36,121 nt of DNA, taken from IMG/VR virus record IMGVR_UViG_3300045961_000188, positions 1-36,121 of that record, one strand, 5' to 3'. Positions 7,455 to 15,205 of this stretch are shown here, piece by piece (within the stretch, counting starts at the first letter, position 1; each line of letters opens with the position of its first letter). Source of the DNA: a virus. The notes beneath the pieces are model-generated. The model made no database searches. It saw nothing but the letters and a program-made list of their open reading frames with translations, and was not told the DNA's origin. Made by a program: the position numbers and the translations under genes.

Positions 7455-8842
7455 ACCCGACCCAGCAACGTGCGCTCCGTCTGCTCATGGAGGCGGAACT
7501 CTCGCACAATGAGATCCACGACGCGCTGCGCAAAGCGCTGCGGGCCCTGCACTCCCGCGCTTGGTGCTGGCTGCAGGAGATCTACGACAACCATGTGGTC
7601 TACGAGGTGAACCCGAAGCCGGACCCGGCCATGCCGGACGAGGCGAACGTGCAGGCCGAAGGCCCGCGCCTTTTCGACGTGGACTATTCCGTGGACGAGG
7701 CGGGCTCAGTCACCCTTGGCGTCCCTCGCGAGGTACGCAAGGTCGTGACCTATGAGCCTGTGGTGCAAGTGGCAGCTGCTACTGAGGCGGCGGGAGACGA
7801 TCTGGAGCTGGACTTCGTCCCCCTGGTCGAGAAGGCAGTGCGCAAGGACGGCACCATGCCCGTCAAGATCATCCAGCCAGGCTGGGGAAGTTCCGGGTAC
7901 TACAGCCAAGAGGTCCTCATGCGTGACGGACCGAAGGTGTTCACCAAGGGCCTGAAGATGTTCGCCGACCACCCCACCCCGACCGAAGAGGCCGAGAGGC
8001 CCGAGCGGTCGATCAAGGACCTGGTGGCGACGCTGTCCTCTGACGCTCGCTGGGATCCAGTGGGCCCATCCATCCCGACCGCTGAAGGTCGCAAGCCTGC
8101 GGGCCCCGGCCTCTATGCGGACGCGCTAGTGGTGGACTCCTGGAAGCCTGTGGTCGAAGAGTTGGCGCCGCAGATCGGCGTGTCCATCAGGGCTTTCGGC
8201 AAGGCCGTGCGCGGCGAAGCCGAAGGCAAGCAGGGGGCCATCATCGAAGGCATCACAGCCGCAAGAAGTGTCGACCTTGTGACGGCTCCCGGTGCCGGCG
8301 GCAAGATCCTGAGTCTGTTCGAATCGGCGCGGTCACGCGCTCAAGAGACCATCACCATGGGAGGTGAAGGCGACGTGGATGACAAAGAACTGCAAGAAGC
8401 AAAGGCGGCACGCGAGGCTGCCGAGGCCAAGTTGGCGGAGTCTGCGACTGAAAACGAGACTCTGAAGGCCGAGAACGCACGCCTGAAGGAGGCCGAGATC
8501 CTGCGGGAGGCTCGCGTCTTCGTAGGCAAAGAGCTGCCCGCGGACATGGCAGACATCACCAGGGCTCGCCTCCTGGAGACGCTCTCCAAGAATCCGCCCG
8601 TGGTGGACGGTGCCCTGGACGAGGCCGCGTACAAGACCGCGATCGAGTCCGCGGTGAAGGCAGAGGTCGAGTACCTAGCCGGCATCACCGAGAGTGGCGC
8701 GATCCGCGGCATGGGCTCCAGGCCCGCCCCGAGTGCGACCGACAAGGCCGCCCTGGCCGAGCAGTGGAAGGCCAAGTACTTGGCCGACGGCCACGACGAA
8801 GCGACCGCCACCAAGCTCGCGGAGATCGCAGCCGGCAGGTAG
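7451..8842 (+). CDS. Capsid maturation protease fused to scaffold-like coiled coil
   Basis: The protein has 463 residues, with the ATG at 7451 preceded by AAGGAGG. Residues 1-130 form an N-terminal extension. Residues 135-290 resemble a prohead protease: a strand with KIIQPGWGSSG, a likely catalytic His at H174 in FADHPTP, and a likely catalytic Ser at S245 in IGVSIRAFG, followed by ARSVDLVTAPGAGGKI, the usual close of this fold. Residues 310-357 are a Lys/Glu/Ala coiled coil (KELQEAKAAREAAEAKL), and the last 100 residues are helical, as in scaffolding domains. In other phages protease and scaffold are separate or fused; here they appear as one chain, likely lost during maturation. Catalytic residues are inferred from pattern. 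Confidence 0.78.
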   Translation: MNPTQQRALRLLMEAELSHNEIHDALRKALRALHSRAWCWLQEIYDNHVVYEVNPKPDPAMPDEANVQAEGPRLFDVDYSVDEAGSVTLGVPREVRKVVTYEPVVQVAAATEAAGDDLELDFVPLVEKAVRKDGTMPVKIIQPGWGSSGYYSQEVLMRDGPKVFTKGLKMFADHPTPTEEAERPERSIKDLVATLSSDARWDPVGPSIPTAEGRKPAGPGLYADALVVDSWKPVVEELAPQIGVSIRAFGKAVRGEAEGKQGAIIEGITAARSVDLVTAPGAGGKILSLFESARSRAQETITMGGEGDVDDKELQEAKAAREAAEAKLAESATENETLKAENARLKEAEILREARVFVGKELPADMADITRARLLETLSKNPPVVDGALDEAAYKTAIESAVKAEVEYLAGITESGAIRGMGSRPAPSATDKAALAEQWKAKYLADGHDEATATKLAEIAAGR

Positions 8843-8869
8843 GACGGACCCGACAACCCTCGATGTGCC

Positions 8870-8896
8870 AGGCCACCGGAGTAGGTGGCCTTTCTT
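8870..8896 (+). terminator. Intrinsic terminator between protease/scaffold and decoration genes
   Basis: AGGCCACC (8870-8877) pairs exactly with GGTGGCCT (8884-8891) around a 6-base loop and is followed by TTTCTT. A second small inverted repeat, ACTCGC / GCGAGT, lies at 8912-8929 just before the next ribosome binding site. The hairpin sits inside the head operon, so it must be read through or used to adjust mRNA levels. Confidence 0.7.
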
Positions 8897-8946
8897 GTGC
8901 CCGCAACAGGAACTCGCGCAGCTGCGAGTGAAAGGTAGGTAGCAAC

Positions 8947-9855
8947 ATGGCAACGAACGACCTGTATCCCGCGTGGGACGGCCGCATGAGTGTGGTCGTC
9001 ACCAACCCGGCGACCCCCGTATCCGGTGAGCCTGTCCGCTATGGCGCCCTCACGGGCGTCGCGGAGACCGACGAGGGCGGGGGCGGCAACATCGCCACCG
9101 AGACCACGGTCAACTTCGGCTTCGGGATCTGGGACCTGTACGTCTTCGACGAAGCCACCACCGGCGTCGCCGTGGGGGACTCCATCTTCTACGACGACAC
9201 GGCCGGCGGCGCCCCGTCGACCCATCTCACCAACCTCGCCACCGGCATGGAGGGCTACTTCGGCGTGGCTCTTGAGGTGGTCGGCGCCAACGCGACCACG
9301 CTCATCAAGGTCCTGCATGTGCCCTTCGGTGCTTCTGTCGCCATGGCGGCCGGCTCCGTATCGGCCGGCATGCTCGCCGCCGGCGCCGTCGATACCGAGA
9401 CCATCCTCGGCACCGCCCTCAAGGGCTCGGCCGACGGCCTCGGCAATCTCCGCTGTGCCCGCTTCACCTTCGATCCGTCCGCGACCGCTGGTATGCGCAC
9501 CGTGGCCGCCCACGGCCTGGGGGTGACCCTGCCAGACAACGCCGTCGTCTTGGGTGGTGGCGTAGAGATCCTCACGACCTTCCACAGCCCCTCCACTGGC
9601 GCAGGCGTCGACAAGGCCACCATCGCCCTGCATATCCAGGGCGCCAACGACCTGATCACCGCGACCGCCATCGAGTCCGGCACCTTCTGGGATGCCGTGG
9701 CCTGGAAGGTAGTCGTGCCTGATGCCATGGCCGCGGCTGGTGTCGCGACCGCCATCAAGCTGACGGCCGCTCGCGAAGTCACCGCCACCGTCGGAGTCGA
9801 CCCGCTCGACGCCGGCAAGCTGATCGGCTGGCTCTACTACGTGATCGGCGGCTAG
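8947..9855 (+). CDS. Head decoration-type protein with C-terminal extension
   Basis: The protein has 302 residues. The ATG at 8947 follows AAAGGTAGGT. Residues 20-115 have the pattern of the small beta-barrel found in phage capsid decoration proteins (DUF2190-like): SGEPVRYGALTGVAETD, then GFGIWDLYVFDEA, AVGDSIFYDD and EGYFGVALEVV. Residues 150-302 form a second, beta-rich domain (FTFDPSATAGMRTVAAHGLG and onward) that is not usual for such proteins and could be a surface-exposed domain. It lies directly before the major capsid gene, as decoration genes normally do, and is bracketed by two intrinsic terminators. The product probably sits at capsomer junctions and stabilises the expanded head. 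Confidence 0.7.
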   Translation: MATNDLYPAWDGRMSVVVTNPATPVSGEPVRYGALTGVAETDEGGGGNIATETTVNFGFGIWDLYVFDEATTGVAVGDSIFYDDTAGGAPSTHLTNLATGMEGYFGVALEVVGANATTLIKVLHVPFGASVAMAAGSVSAGMLAAGAVDTETILGTALKGSADGLGNLRCARFTFDPSATAGMRTVAAHGLGVTLPDNAVVLGGGVEILTTFHSPSTGAGVDKATIALHIQGANDLITATAIESGTFWDAVAWKVVVPDAMAAAGVATAIKLTAAREVTATVGVDPLDAGKLIGWLYYVIGG

Positions 9856-9879
9856 TACCCGCCCCGACCGCCACGCCCA

Positions 9880-9915
9880 GAGGGCCGCTCCTAACCCAGG
9901 CGGCCCTCTTTGTTT
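9880..9915 (+). terminator. Intrinsic terminator before the major capsid gene
   Basis: GAGGGCCGC (9880-9888) pairs exactly with GCGGCCCTC (9900-9908), 9 base pairs with an 11-base loop, followed by TTTGTTT. It lies 35 bases before the capsid start. No good promoter is visible between it and the capsid gene, so transcription probably has to pass it. Confidence 0.78.
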
Positions 9916-9949
9916 CCACCCCCACGCCCCGAATAAGGAGGCTAATCCG

Positions 9950-11071
9950 ATGGCCGAGTTCCTCACTCTGACGGAGGACTGGAAAGGGTACAGCCCTGTA
10001 GGCGCAGCGCGCGTCTCCGAGCAAGCCCTGACTGAAGCTCTCCGTCTCATCCGCAACGAGCAGGGCCTGAGCCGGTACGCTCACGAGTACCGGCTGAAGG
10101 AGGCGATCACGACCTCTGACTTCCCGCTGCTCTTCGGCGTCCTGGTGCAGAACGACATGCTCGCCAAGTATCAGATCAACGTCCCGGAATGGCGTGCTTA
10201 CTGCGCCACCGGCACCCTGCCCAACTTCAACATCGCGACCAAGCACAAGGTCTACGGCCAGGACAACATCCTGACCGCGGTCGCTGAGAAGGCTCCGTAC
10301 CCGTCCACCGTGTCGGGCACCGGGCACTATCACGGCCACCTGAACAAGTACGGCCGTGTGTTCGACATCTCCTGGGAGGCGATCATCAACGACGCGCTGG
10401 GCGCGTTCAACGACATCGCGTCTCGCTTCGCCAACGCTGTAGTGCGCACTGAGGCCTACAACGTGACCTCGCTGTACTGCTCGGCTGCTGGTCCCAACAC
10501 TGGTCTGTTCGGCGCGACCATCACCGACGTCGACGGCCAGGCCGTGACCAACCAGGGCGTGCTGGCGCTCACGATCGCTAACCTGCAGGCGACTCTCGCG
10601 CTCATGGCGCGGCAGACCGATCCCAACGGTGAGCCCATCAGCGTGCGCGGCGTGCACCTCGTAGTACCGACCAGCCTCGAGTTCACCGCCCGTGCCATCC
10701 TGACTAGCGCTCTGGCGCAGCAGACTGGCTCCGCGGTGCCGGTGCCGGTGACCAACATCACCCCGCAGCTCGGCATCCAGCTGCACGTCGACCCGTACCT
10801 CGAGGTCATCGACGCCACCGCCAACGACGTCGGCACCTGGTACGTGTTCGCGGATCCCAGCCAGGGCAAGGCCATCGAGCTCGACTACCTCTCCGGTGCT
10901 CAGCAGCCCGAGATCTGCATGAAGAGCTCGGACAAGCTGGCGCTGGGTGGCGGTGCCATCAGCCCGTTCGACGGCGACTTCGCCTCGGACGACGTTCTGT
11001 ACCGCGTGCGGTGCGTGAACGGCGGTTGGCAGCTCGACCCGCGCTACTGCTACGCCCAGGTGCACACCTAG
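9950..11071 (+). CDS. Major capsid protein
   Basis: The protein has 373 residues, with the ATG at 9950 after a strong AAGGAGG (9935-9941). It has the size, position and composition of a phage major capsid protein: an N-terminal helical arm (FLTLTEDWKGYSPVGAARVSEQ, in part), a long loop region with YGRVFDISWEAIINDALGAF, which is typical of Mu gpT-like and related HK97-fold capsid proteins, a helix RFANAVVRTEAYNVTSLY, and a final beta region (DDVLYRVRCVNGGWQLDPRYCY). No separate delta domain is apparent, which agrees with scaffold being supplied by the upstream fusion gene. The strong Shine-Dalgarno fits high expression. The family within the HK97 fold is less certain than the role. Confidence 0.88.
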   Translation: MAEFLTLTEDWKGYSPVGAARVSEQALTEALRLIRNEQGLSRYAHEYRLKEAITTSDFPLLFGVLVQNDMLAKYQINVPEWRAYCATGTLPNFNIATKHKVYGQDNILTAVAEKAPYPSTVSGTGHYHGHLNKYGRVFDISWEAIINDALGAFNDIASRFANAVVRTEAYNVTSLYCSAAGPNTGLFGATITDVDGQAVTNQGVLALTIANLQATLALMARQTDPNGEPISVRGVHLVVPTSLEFTARAILTSALAQQTGSAVPVPVTNITPQLGIQLHVDPYLEVIDATANDVGTWYVFADPSQGKAIELDYLSGAQQPEICMKSSDKLALGGGAISPFDGDFASDDVLYRVRCVNGGWQLDPRYCYAQVHT

Positions 11072-11073
11072 AC

Positions 11074-11391
11074 ATGGGTGAGTGCATCTGCAAAATCTGC
11101 GGGGCACGGATGGGGGCGGCTCACAGAGCCGCCCCTGCCGCCGCAGCCATACCTGACCCTGTAGTCGCGCAAGTGGCGGCTATCACGGTCCCGGCTCCGG
11201 ACGAAGCGCCGGAGCCCGAAGTCGAGGAGACGCTAGCTCCCGAGAAGGAGGAGACCGAGCCGGAGTCTGACGCGGTCGCCGAGGACGGCGAAGAGTCAGA
11301 CGAAGAAGCGGAGCTCGAGGAAGCGCCGGAGCCCGAAGTCGAGGAGACGGAGGACGCTGAAGTCCCCGATCCTCCCTCTGCCTTTTCGTAG
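11074..11391 (+). CDS. Small acidic protein with N-terminal Cys motif, unknown
   Basis: The protein has 105 residues. It begins at ATG 11074, three bases after the capsid stop. The N-terminus holds CICKIC, three cysteines that could bind a metal or anchor a disulphide. Residues 28-105 are low-complexity Pro/Glu/Ala with two exact copies of EAPEPEVEET, encoded by a 30-bp direct repeat. The tail is probably disordered and strongly acidic. Coupling to the capsid gene suggests a structural or head-associated role; the function is unknown. Repeats of this kind can expand or contract by recombination, so the length may differ between relatives. Confidence 0.65.
   Translation: MGECICKICGARMGAAHRAAPAAAAIPDPVVAQVAAITVPAPDEAPEPEVEETLAPEKEETEPESDAVAEDGEESDEEAELEEAPEPEVEETEDAEVPDPPSAFS
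11203..11349. repeat. 30-bp exact direct repeat in the acidic protein gene
   Basis: Bases 11203-11232 and 11320-11349 are identical and encode the repeated EAPEPEVEET segment. They are 117 bases apart start to start, a multiple of three, so recombination between them would delete or duplicate 39 codons in frame. Confidence 0.9.
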
Positions 11392-11418
11392 CTACCCGAC
11401 CAGCAAAGAAGGCGCTAC

Positions 11419-11802
11419 ATGACGTTCACGTATGACATCGCCACGACTCGAGGCCAGGTGCGTCTGCTCATCCCCGACACGTCAGTCACCGGCTACGTAT
11501 TCGAGGATGCAGAGATCGACGCCTTTCTCACTCTCGAGACTGATGTACGCCGTTCGGCTGCGCTCGCTCTTGAGACGATCGCAAGCTCGCAGGCTCTCTG
11601 CCTCAAGGTGATCAGGGTGCTGGACCTGCAGACCGACGGCGCGAAGGTGGCAGATGCTCTATTGAAGCGTGCGGCCGGACTCCGTGACCAGGCCGAAGAG
11701 GCCGAGGCCGCAGAGGATGGTGGTGCCTTCGACGTGATCGAGATGGTGCCGAACACCTTCGCTTACCGCGAGCGCCTCATCAGCGAGATGCTCCGCTCAT
11801 GA
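11419..11802 (+). CDS. Head-tail connector (adaptor) protein
   Basis: The protein has 127 residues; the ATG at 11419 follows AAGAAGG. It has the helical pattern of HK97 gp6-like adaptors: YDIATTRGQVRLLIPDT, then VFEDAEIDAFLTLE, then ALALETIASSQA, and a helix with LLKRAAGLRDQAEEAEAAE. Adaptors of this class form a ring below the portal and close the head. The next gene overlaps as ATGA, and the four genes from here to 13017 follow the standard order adaptor, stopper, tail completion, tail terminator. Confidence 0.8.
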   Translation: MTFTYDIATTRGQVRLLIPDTSVTGYVFEDAEIDAFLTLETDVRRSAALALETIASSQALCLKVIRVLDLQTDGAKVADALLKRAAGLRDQAEEAEAAEDGGAFDVIEMVPNTFAYRERLISEMLRS

Positions 11803-12182
11803 GGCAGGCGACCACCACCGACCCGGCGATGCTCGCTGAGCTTGCCGGCTTCTTCGACAGCACCTGCACCATCCGCAAGAAAGGGGCGGCGAGCAGCGAC
11901 ACCGTCGGACAGCCCACGACGGCCTTCGGCGACTACGCCGGGCACGTGGACCTCGCCTGCCGAGTGGCGCCCTTGTCGTCTCTTTCGAGCGGTGGTCGCA
12001 AGACCCTGCCGGAGATGGTCGTCTCGACCACCGCGGTCATCATCATGCTGGCGGGGAACTACCCGACCATCACCACCGCCATGCACGCCGTGGTCGGGAG
12101 CACGACCTACCAGGTAGTGAACGTCATCGGCGACTCAGAAGCGCTCTGCACCGAGCTCGTGGCCGAGGTGGTGACGACGTGA
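11799..12182 (+). CDS. Head closure / stopper protein
   Basis: The protein has 127 residues, overlapping the adaptor as ATGA and the next gene as GTGA. After a short helical N-terminus it is beta-rich: FFDSTCTIRKKG, GDYAGHVDLACRV, a central loop GGRKTLPEMVV, and TYQVVNVIGDSEALCTE. The TIRKKG... TYQVVNV pattern resembles SPP1 gp16-like / HK97 gp7-like stoppers that gate DNA exit at the head-tail interface. Length and position both fit. Family membership is inferred from pattern and gene order. Confidence 0.7.
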   Translation: MRQATTTDPAMLAELAGFFDSTCTIRKKGAASSDTVGQPTTAFGDYAGHVDLACRVAPLSSLSSGGRKTLPEMVVSTTAVIIMLAGNYPTITTAMHAVVGSTTYQVVNVIGDSEALCTELVAEVVTT

Positions 12183-12619
12183 GCAGTCCCGCGTTCAGCG
12201 GCAAGCTCATGGGGATGCCCGAGCTCGACAGGAAGTTCCGGGAGCTGGAGCAGTTGGCCCAAGAGAAGGTGCTCGAAGACGCTCTCGTGTCCGGCGCCTT
12301 GGTGGTGGCGAACGAATGGAAGAGAAGGGCCCCGTATAAGACGGGCAACTATAGGCGCTCCATCCATATCGGCGGCCACACCGACCAGACCCCGGACTTC
12401 GAAGGTAGCGACCTCGGCCGGCAAAGGTCTGGCGAGGGCAAGGCCAGAGTGATCGTCGGCACCAACATCACCGACCCGCCATACCCTGCCTATCTGGAGT
12501 ACGGCACCCGCCGCATGGCCGCCCGTCCGTCGGCTATTCCTGCGTTCCTGAGCAAGAGAGCGGACGCGGTGAAGGAGTTCGGTGAGGCGCTCAAAGAGAT
12601 CCTGAGGAGGCTGGTGTGA
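12179..12619 (+). CDS. HK97 gp10-like tail completion protein
   Basis: The protein has 146 residues and starts at a GTG that overlaps the previous stop (GTGA). It shows the hallmarks of the HK97 gp10 family: an N-terminal helix with LDRKFRELEQLAQEKV, then ALVVANEWKRRAPYKTGNYRRSI (in part), where the K-R-x-A-P-x-x-T-G-x-x-R-x-S motif is characteristic, and YPAYLEYGTRRMAARP near the C-terminus. Members link the neck to the tail. It overlaps the next gene by GTGA. Confidence 0.85.
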   Translation: MSSPAFSGKLMGMPELDRKFRELEQLAQEKVLEDALVSGALVVANEWKRRAPYKTGNYRRSIHIGGHTDQTPDFEGSDLGRQRSGEGKARVIVGTNITDPPYPAYLEYGTRRMAARPSAIPAFLSKRADAVKEFGEALKEILRRLV

Positions 12620-13017
12620 GCTACTTCGAGGAGGGCCTGAGCACCTACCTCAAGGCCCACGCTGGCCTTGTCGCCCTGGTCAGTACGCGCATCTACCCTG
12701 ACCTGATGCCGGAAGAGACGACCGGGGATTGCGTGACCTGGCAAGTCTTGCCCGGTCGCGAGCTGCACGTCGGCAACTACGTCGAGCCGACCCTCATCAT
12801 CAAGAGCTGGGCCCGCGCGACAGAGACGCGTCCCAGCGCCCGCCTGGCCACCATCGCCATCGACCACCAGGTGCGAGCCGCCCTTGAGGCCTTCCACGGC
12901 GCCATGGGCGACTTCCACGTGCGGGTCATGACCGAACCGCGCGGGGACGACTACGAGCCCGAGACGGGCTGGCACAGCCGCATCAGGCTGGCGAGCCCCC
13001 TTTATCGCGAATCCTAG
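12616..13017 (+). CDS. Tail terminator / completion protein (DUF3168-like)
   Basis: The protein has 133 residues from a GTG overlapping the previous stop. The pattern LSTYLKAHAGLVALVSTRIYPDLMPE followed by VTWQVLPGREL (each quoted in part) and a central ARLATIAIDHQVRAALEAFHG helix is that of small tail terminators, which cap the end of the tail tube and join it to the neck. The C-terminus is a set of strands (FHVRVMTEPRGDDYEPETGW). Size and place before the tail tube gene both fit. Confidence 0.75.
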   Translation: MSYFEEGLSTYLKAHAGLVALVSTRIYPDLMPEETTGDCVTWQVLPGRELHVGNYVEPTLIIKSWARATETRPSARLATIAIDHQVRAALEAFHGAMGDFHVRVMTEPRGDDYEPETGWHSRIRLASPLYRES

Positions 13018-13044
13018 ACCCTTTCGTCAAGAGCGAGGTGATCG

Positions 13045-13305
13045 ATGGCTACCTTCGACATCCCGGACGCTCCGCACCCCCTGACGGTGACGGTCTGCCG
13101 GGACAACCGGCCGCACGATTTCAGCCTGCCGGTGACCACCAGCGACCCGGCCGAGATGGAGATGCTGCGCAAGCATCCGGGCGTGGTCGAGGTCATGGGC
13201 GGCAGTAGGCCCGCAGCACCAGAGCCCGAGAGCCCACGCCTGGGTTTCGGACGCAACCAGGCAACTTCGCCGCAGGAGGTAGAGACCGATGATAGGGACG
13301 AGTAG
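13045..13305 (+). CDS. Small protein before tail tube, unknown
   Basis: The protein has 86 residues. The ATG at 13045 is preceded by GAGGTG at 13035-13040. The first 50 residues are beta-rich (FDIPDAPHPLTVTVCRDNRPHDF) and end in MLRKHPGVVEV, a pattern like small phage proteins that end in a hydrophobic helix after a strand; the rest is a disordered Pro/Glu tail. It overlaps the tail tube gene by 17 bases. The function is unknown; a tail-assembly role is inferred from position. Confidence 0.6.
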   Translation: MATFDIPDAPHPLTVTVCRDNRPHDFSLPVTTSDPAEMEMLRKHPGVVEVMGGSRPAAPEPESPRLGFGRNQATSPQEVETDDRDE

Positions 13306-14650
13306 CTTCAACCTCCAGGCGGCTGTTCAGACCGCCAAGGGGGTATACCCCGCAGCGCCCACCCACTTCTTCCAGGTGACGGAGGGCGGCCTGGGCGGCA
13401 AGCCCAACGTCGACGCGCTGAACGTCGCCGACGGCGGCATGTGGTCTCCGACCATCAAGCGCATCGGCTACGTCGAGACCGGGGGCCAGCCGACCCTGAC
13501 AGCGCAGCCCAGCGGCATCGGTCTGATCTTGTACGCGGCCTTCGGCGCCAAGTCGGTCTCCGGCGCCGGCGACCCCTACACGCATCTGTTCACCCCGGCG
13601 ACCGCCATGAGCGGTTTTCCGTATCTCACGTTCTGGCAGAAGTTCGACACCAAGTGGGTGCAGTTCCGCGACTGCCAGGTGGCGGGCCTAGAGATCGAGT
13701 GCTCTGTCGATAACAAGTTCATGCGCCTCAAGCCGACCATCATCGGCATGCAGCCCGAGAAGGTCATCGCAGCCCCCGGGGCCCCGGCGACTGAGGAGAC
13801 GGACGTCATCCACTGGGTGGACGCCGCTGGCTACTGGTGCATCGATGGTGACCCGACCAACGTCGAGCACACCGCCGTCCCGACCGACCTAGCCACTCTG
13901 AAGACCTGGCTGACCAACTTCAAGGCGTCATACAACGCCCACTGCGCAGTAGCGACTGGTGCCCACCACAAAGCTGCGGACGCCGTGAACACCCTTGGGT
14001 ACGCGGTAGCGCCAGCGGACGAGGCCGCCTGCATCGCGGCCATGACCGAGATCAAGACCGACTTCAACGCTCACTGCGCTCTCACGACCACCCACTACAA
14101 CGCGGATGTTCTCAACCCACTGGCCTACTCGACCCCGTGCGCAGACACGGCCGCCTGCATCGCGGCCGTGGAGGAGATACGGGGCTACACCAACACGCCG
14201 GGCAAGGTGCTCAAGCACATGGGCGTCGTGGCCTCCGCCAAGTCGTTCAAGCTGGTAGTGGCCATGGGCGCCAAGCCGCTCCAGGGCGAGTCGCTTGTGG
14301 CCTACACGCTGCAACGCGGCCGCGGCTCCATCACCTCGGCTGTCGAGTCGCTGATGGAAGACTTCGAACTGATGAACAAGGTCAAGTTCGGCGCGACGAA
14401 CCCGGCCGCTGGCACCGAGGCCACGAGCGAGATCCAGCGTGGGGCCATCTCGGTCAAGTTCACGGCCAGCACGAGCGGCGCGGAGCGCTCGGCCGCCTTC
14501 CTCATCCCACAGTTCGACTACGACCCGGAGCCGTTCAACATCTACGGCAACCCTGCCGGCGACGAGATCTACCAGACCGTCGGCGGCGAAGCCTCCGGGA
14601 CCGCCCCGATCTGCACGGCCACCGTCAAGAACTCAGTGGCGAGCTACTAG
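13289..14650 (+). CDS. Major tail tube protein with inserted helical repeat domain
   Basis: The protein has 453 residues, with the ATG at 13289 after CAGGAGG. Residues 1-190 and 300-453 look like a tail tube protein: SSFNLQAAVQTAKGVYPAAP, repeated beta strands, FRDCQVAGLEIECSVDN, then a second half with RGAISVKFTAST and FNIYGNPA. Between them (about 194-298) is an insert with two copies of a helical His-containing repeat: FKASYNAHCAVATGAHHKAA with an AVNTL-type end, and FNAHCALTTTHYNADVLN. Similar NAH...H..D..N repeats occur in other phage virion proteins. The insert probably projects from the tube surface. Length is well above a plain tube protein (about 200-350). Confidence 0.72.
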   Translation: MIGTSSFNLQAAVQTAKGVYPAAPTHFFQVTEGGLGGKPNVDALNVADGGMWSPTIKRIGYVETGGQPTLTAQPSGIGLILYAAFGAKSVSGAGDPYTHLFTPATAMSGFPYLTFWQKFDTKWVQFRDCQVAGLEIECSVDNKFMRLKPTIIGMQPEKVIAAPGAPATEETDVIHWVDAAGYWCIDGDPTNVEHTAVPTDLATLKTWLTNFKASYNAHCAVATGAHHKAADAVNTLGYAVAPADEAACIAAMTEIKTDFNAHCALTTTHYNADVLNPLAYSTPCADTAACIAAVEEIRGYTNTPGKVLKHMGVVASAKSFKLVVAMGAKPLQGESLVAYTLQRGRGSITSAVESLMEDFELMNKVKFGATNPAAGTEATSEIQRGAISVKFTASTSGAERSAAFLIPQFDYDPEPFNIYGNPAGDEIYQTVGGEASGTAPICTATVKNSVASY

Positions 14651-14670
14651 ACCGCCGCGCCTTTCATACC

Positions 14671-14707
14671 GTCCGGGGGCGCCTCCTTCTGGGGACGCCT
14701 CCCGGAC
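14671..14707 (+). terminator. Weak terminator-like hairpin after the tail tube gene
   Basis: GTCCGGGGGCG (14671-14681) can pair with CGCCTCCCGGAC (14696-14707) with a one-base bulge. There is only CTTCTAACT after it, not a clean T run. It may be a processing or stabilising hairpin rather than a true terminator. Confidence 0.4.
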
Positions 14708-14734
14708 CTTCTAACTCTAGGGGGAACGAGACCG

Positions 14735-15205
14735 ATGACAGACCGCATCAACGTAGCCGAATACCACGGTCGCCCACTCGTGGAACTCGAGTTCCCCGAC
14801 GGCGTCGTGTGGAAGCTCCGCCAACCTTTGGAGTCCGACTACTACCGCATCGCCGAAGAGGCCGAAGGCCACAACAAGCGCGTCAAGGCTTTCGCGGCAG
14901 ACCTGGCCGCCAAGGCAGAAGCCAAGGCCGCGGCTGTGAAGGCTGACGGCGGGGACGGCGACGCCGCGGCCGCCGGGCTCATAGTCGAAGAGGGAGACGA
15001 GGAGAGGCTGCCGCTGGAGGTCACCGAGCGCTATCAGCGCGCCGTGTTCATCTCGATCTTCATCCAGCCAGAGCAGAGCCCCGCTGCCGTCCTAGAGCGT
15101 CTGGGCCCGGACATCATGAACGAGCTCGCTTATCGGCTCACGGAGATCCTCGGTGGTGATGCTGCAAAAAAAAGAGTGGCGGCGTCGTCACCGGTGAGGA
15201 CCTAG
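14735..15205 (+). CDS. Tail assembly chaperone, short form (gpG-like)
   Basis: The protein has 156 residues, with the ATG at 14735 after AGGGGGAACG. It lies exactly where lambda-type phages place the G gene, between tail tube and tape measure. The N-terminal half is a small domain (YHGRPLVELEFPDGVVWKLR), the middle an Ala/Lys/Glu helix, and residues 90-140 a helix-rich part with FISIFIQPEQSP and MNELAYRLTEILGG. Near the 3' end is an 8-A run that permits a -1 shift into the next frame. Without the shift the protein ends in a short Ser/Arg tail. It should coat the tape measure protein during tail assembly. Confidence 0.82.
   Translation: MTDRINVAEYHGRPLVELEFPDGVVWKLRQPLESDYYRIAEEAEGHNKRVKAFAADLAAKAEAKAAAVKADGGDGDAAAAGLIVEEGDEERLPLEVTERYQRAVFISIFIQPEQSPAAVLERLGPDIMNELAYRLTEILGGDAAKKRVAASSPVRT

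Noticed and set aside
8341-11107. Long minus-strand open frames of 571 and 442 codons opposite the protease, decoration and capsid genes
   Set aside because: They are antisense to clearly recognised genes with strong ribosome sites, show low-complexity Gly/Arg/Ala composition, and are common in GC-rich DNA.
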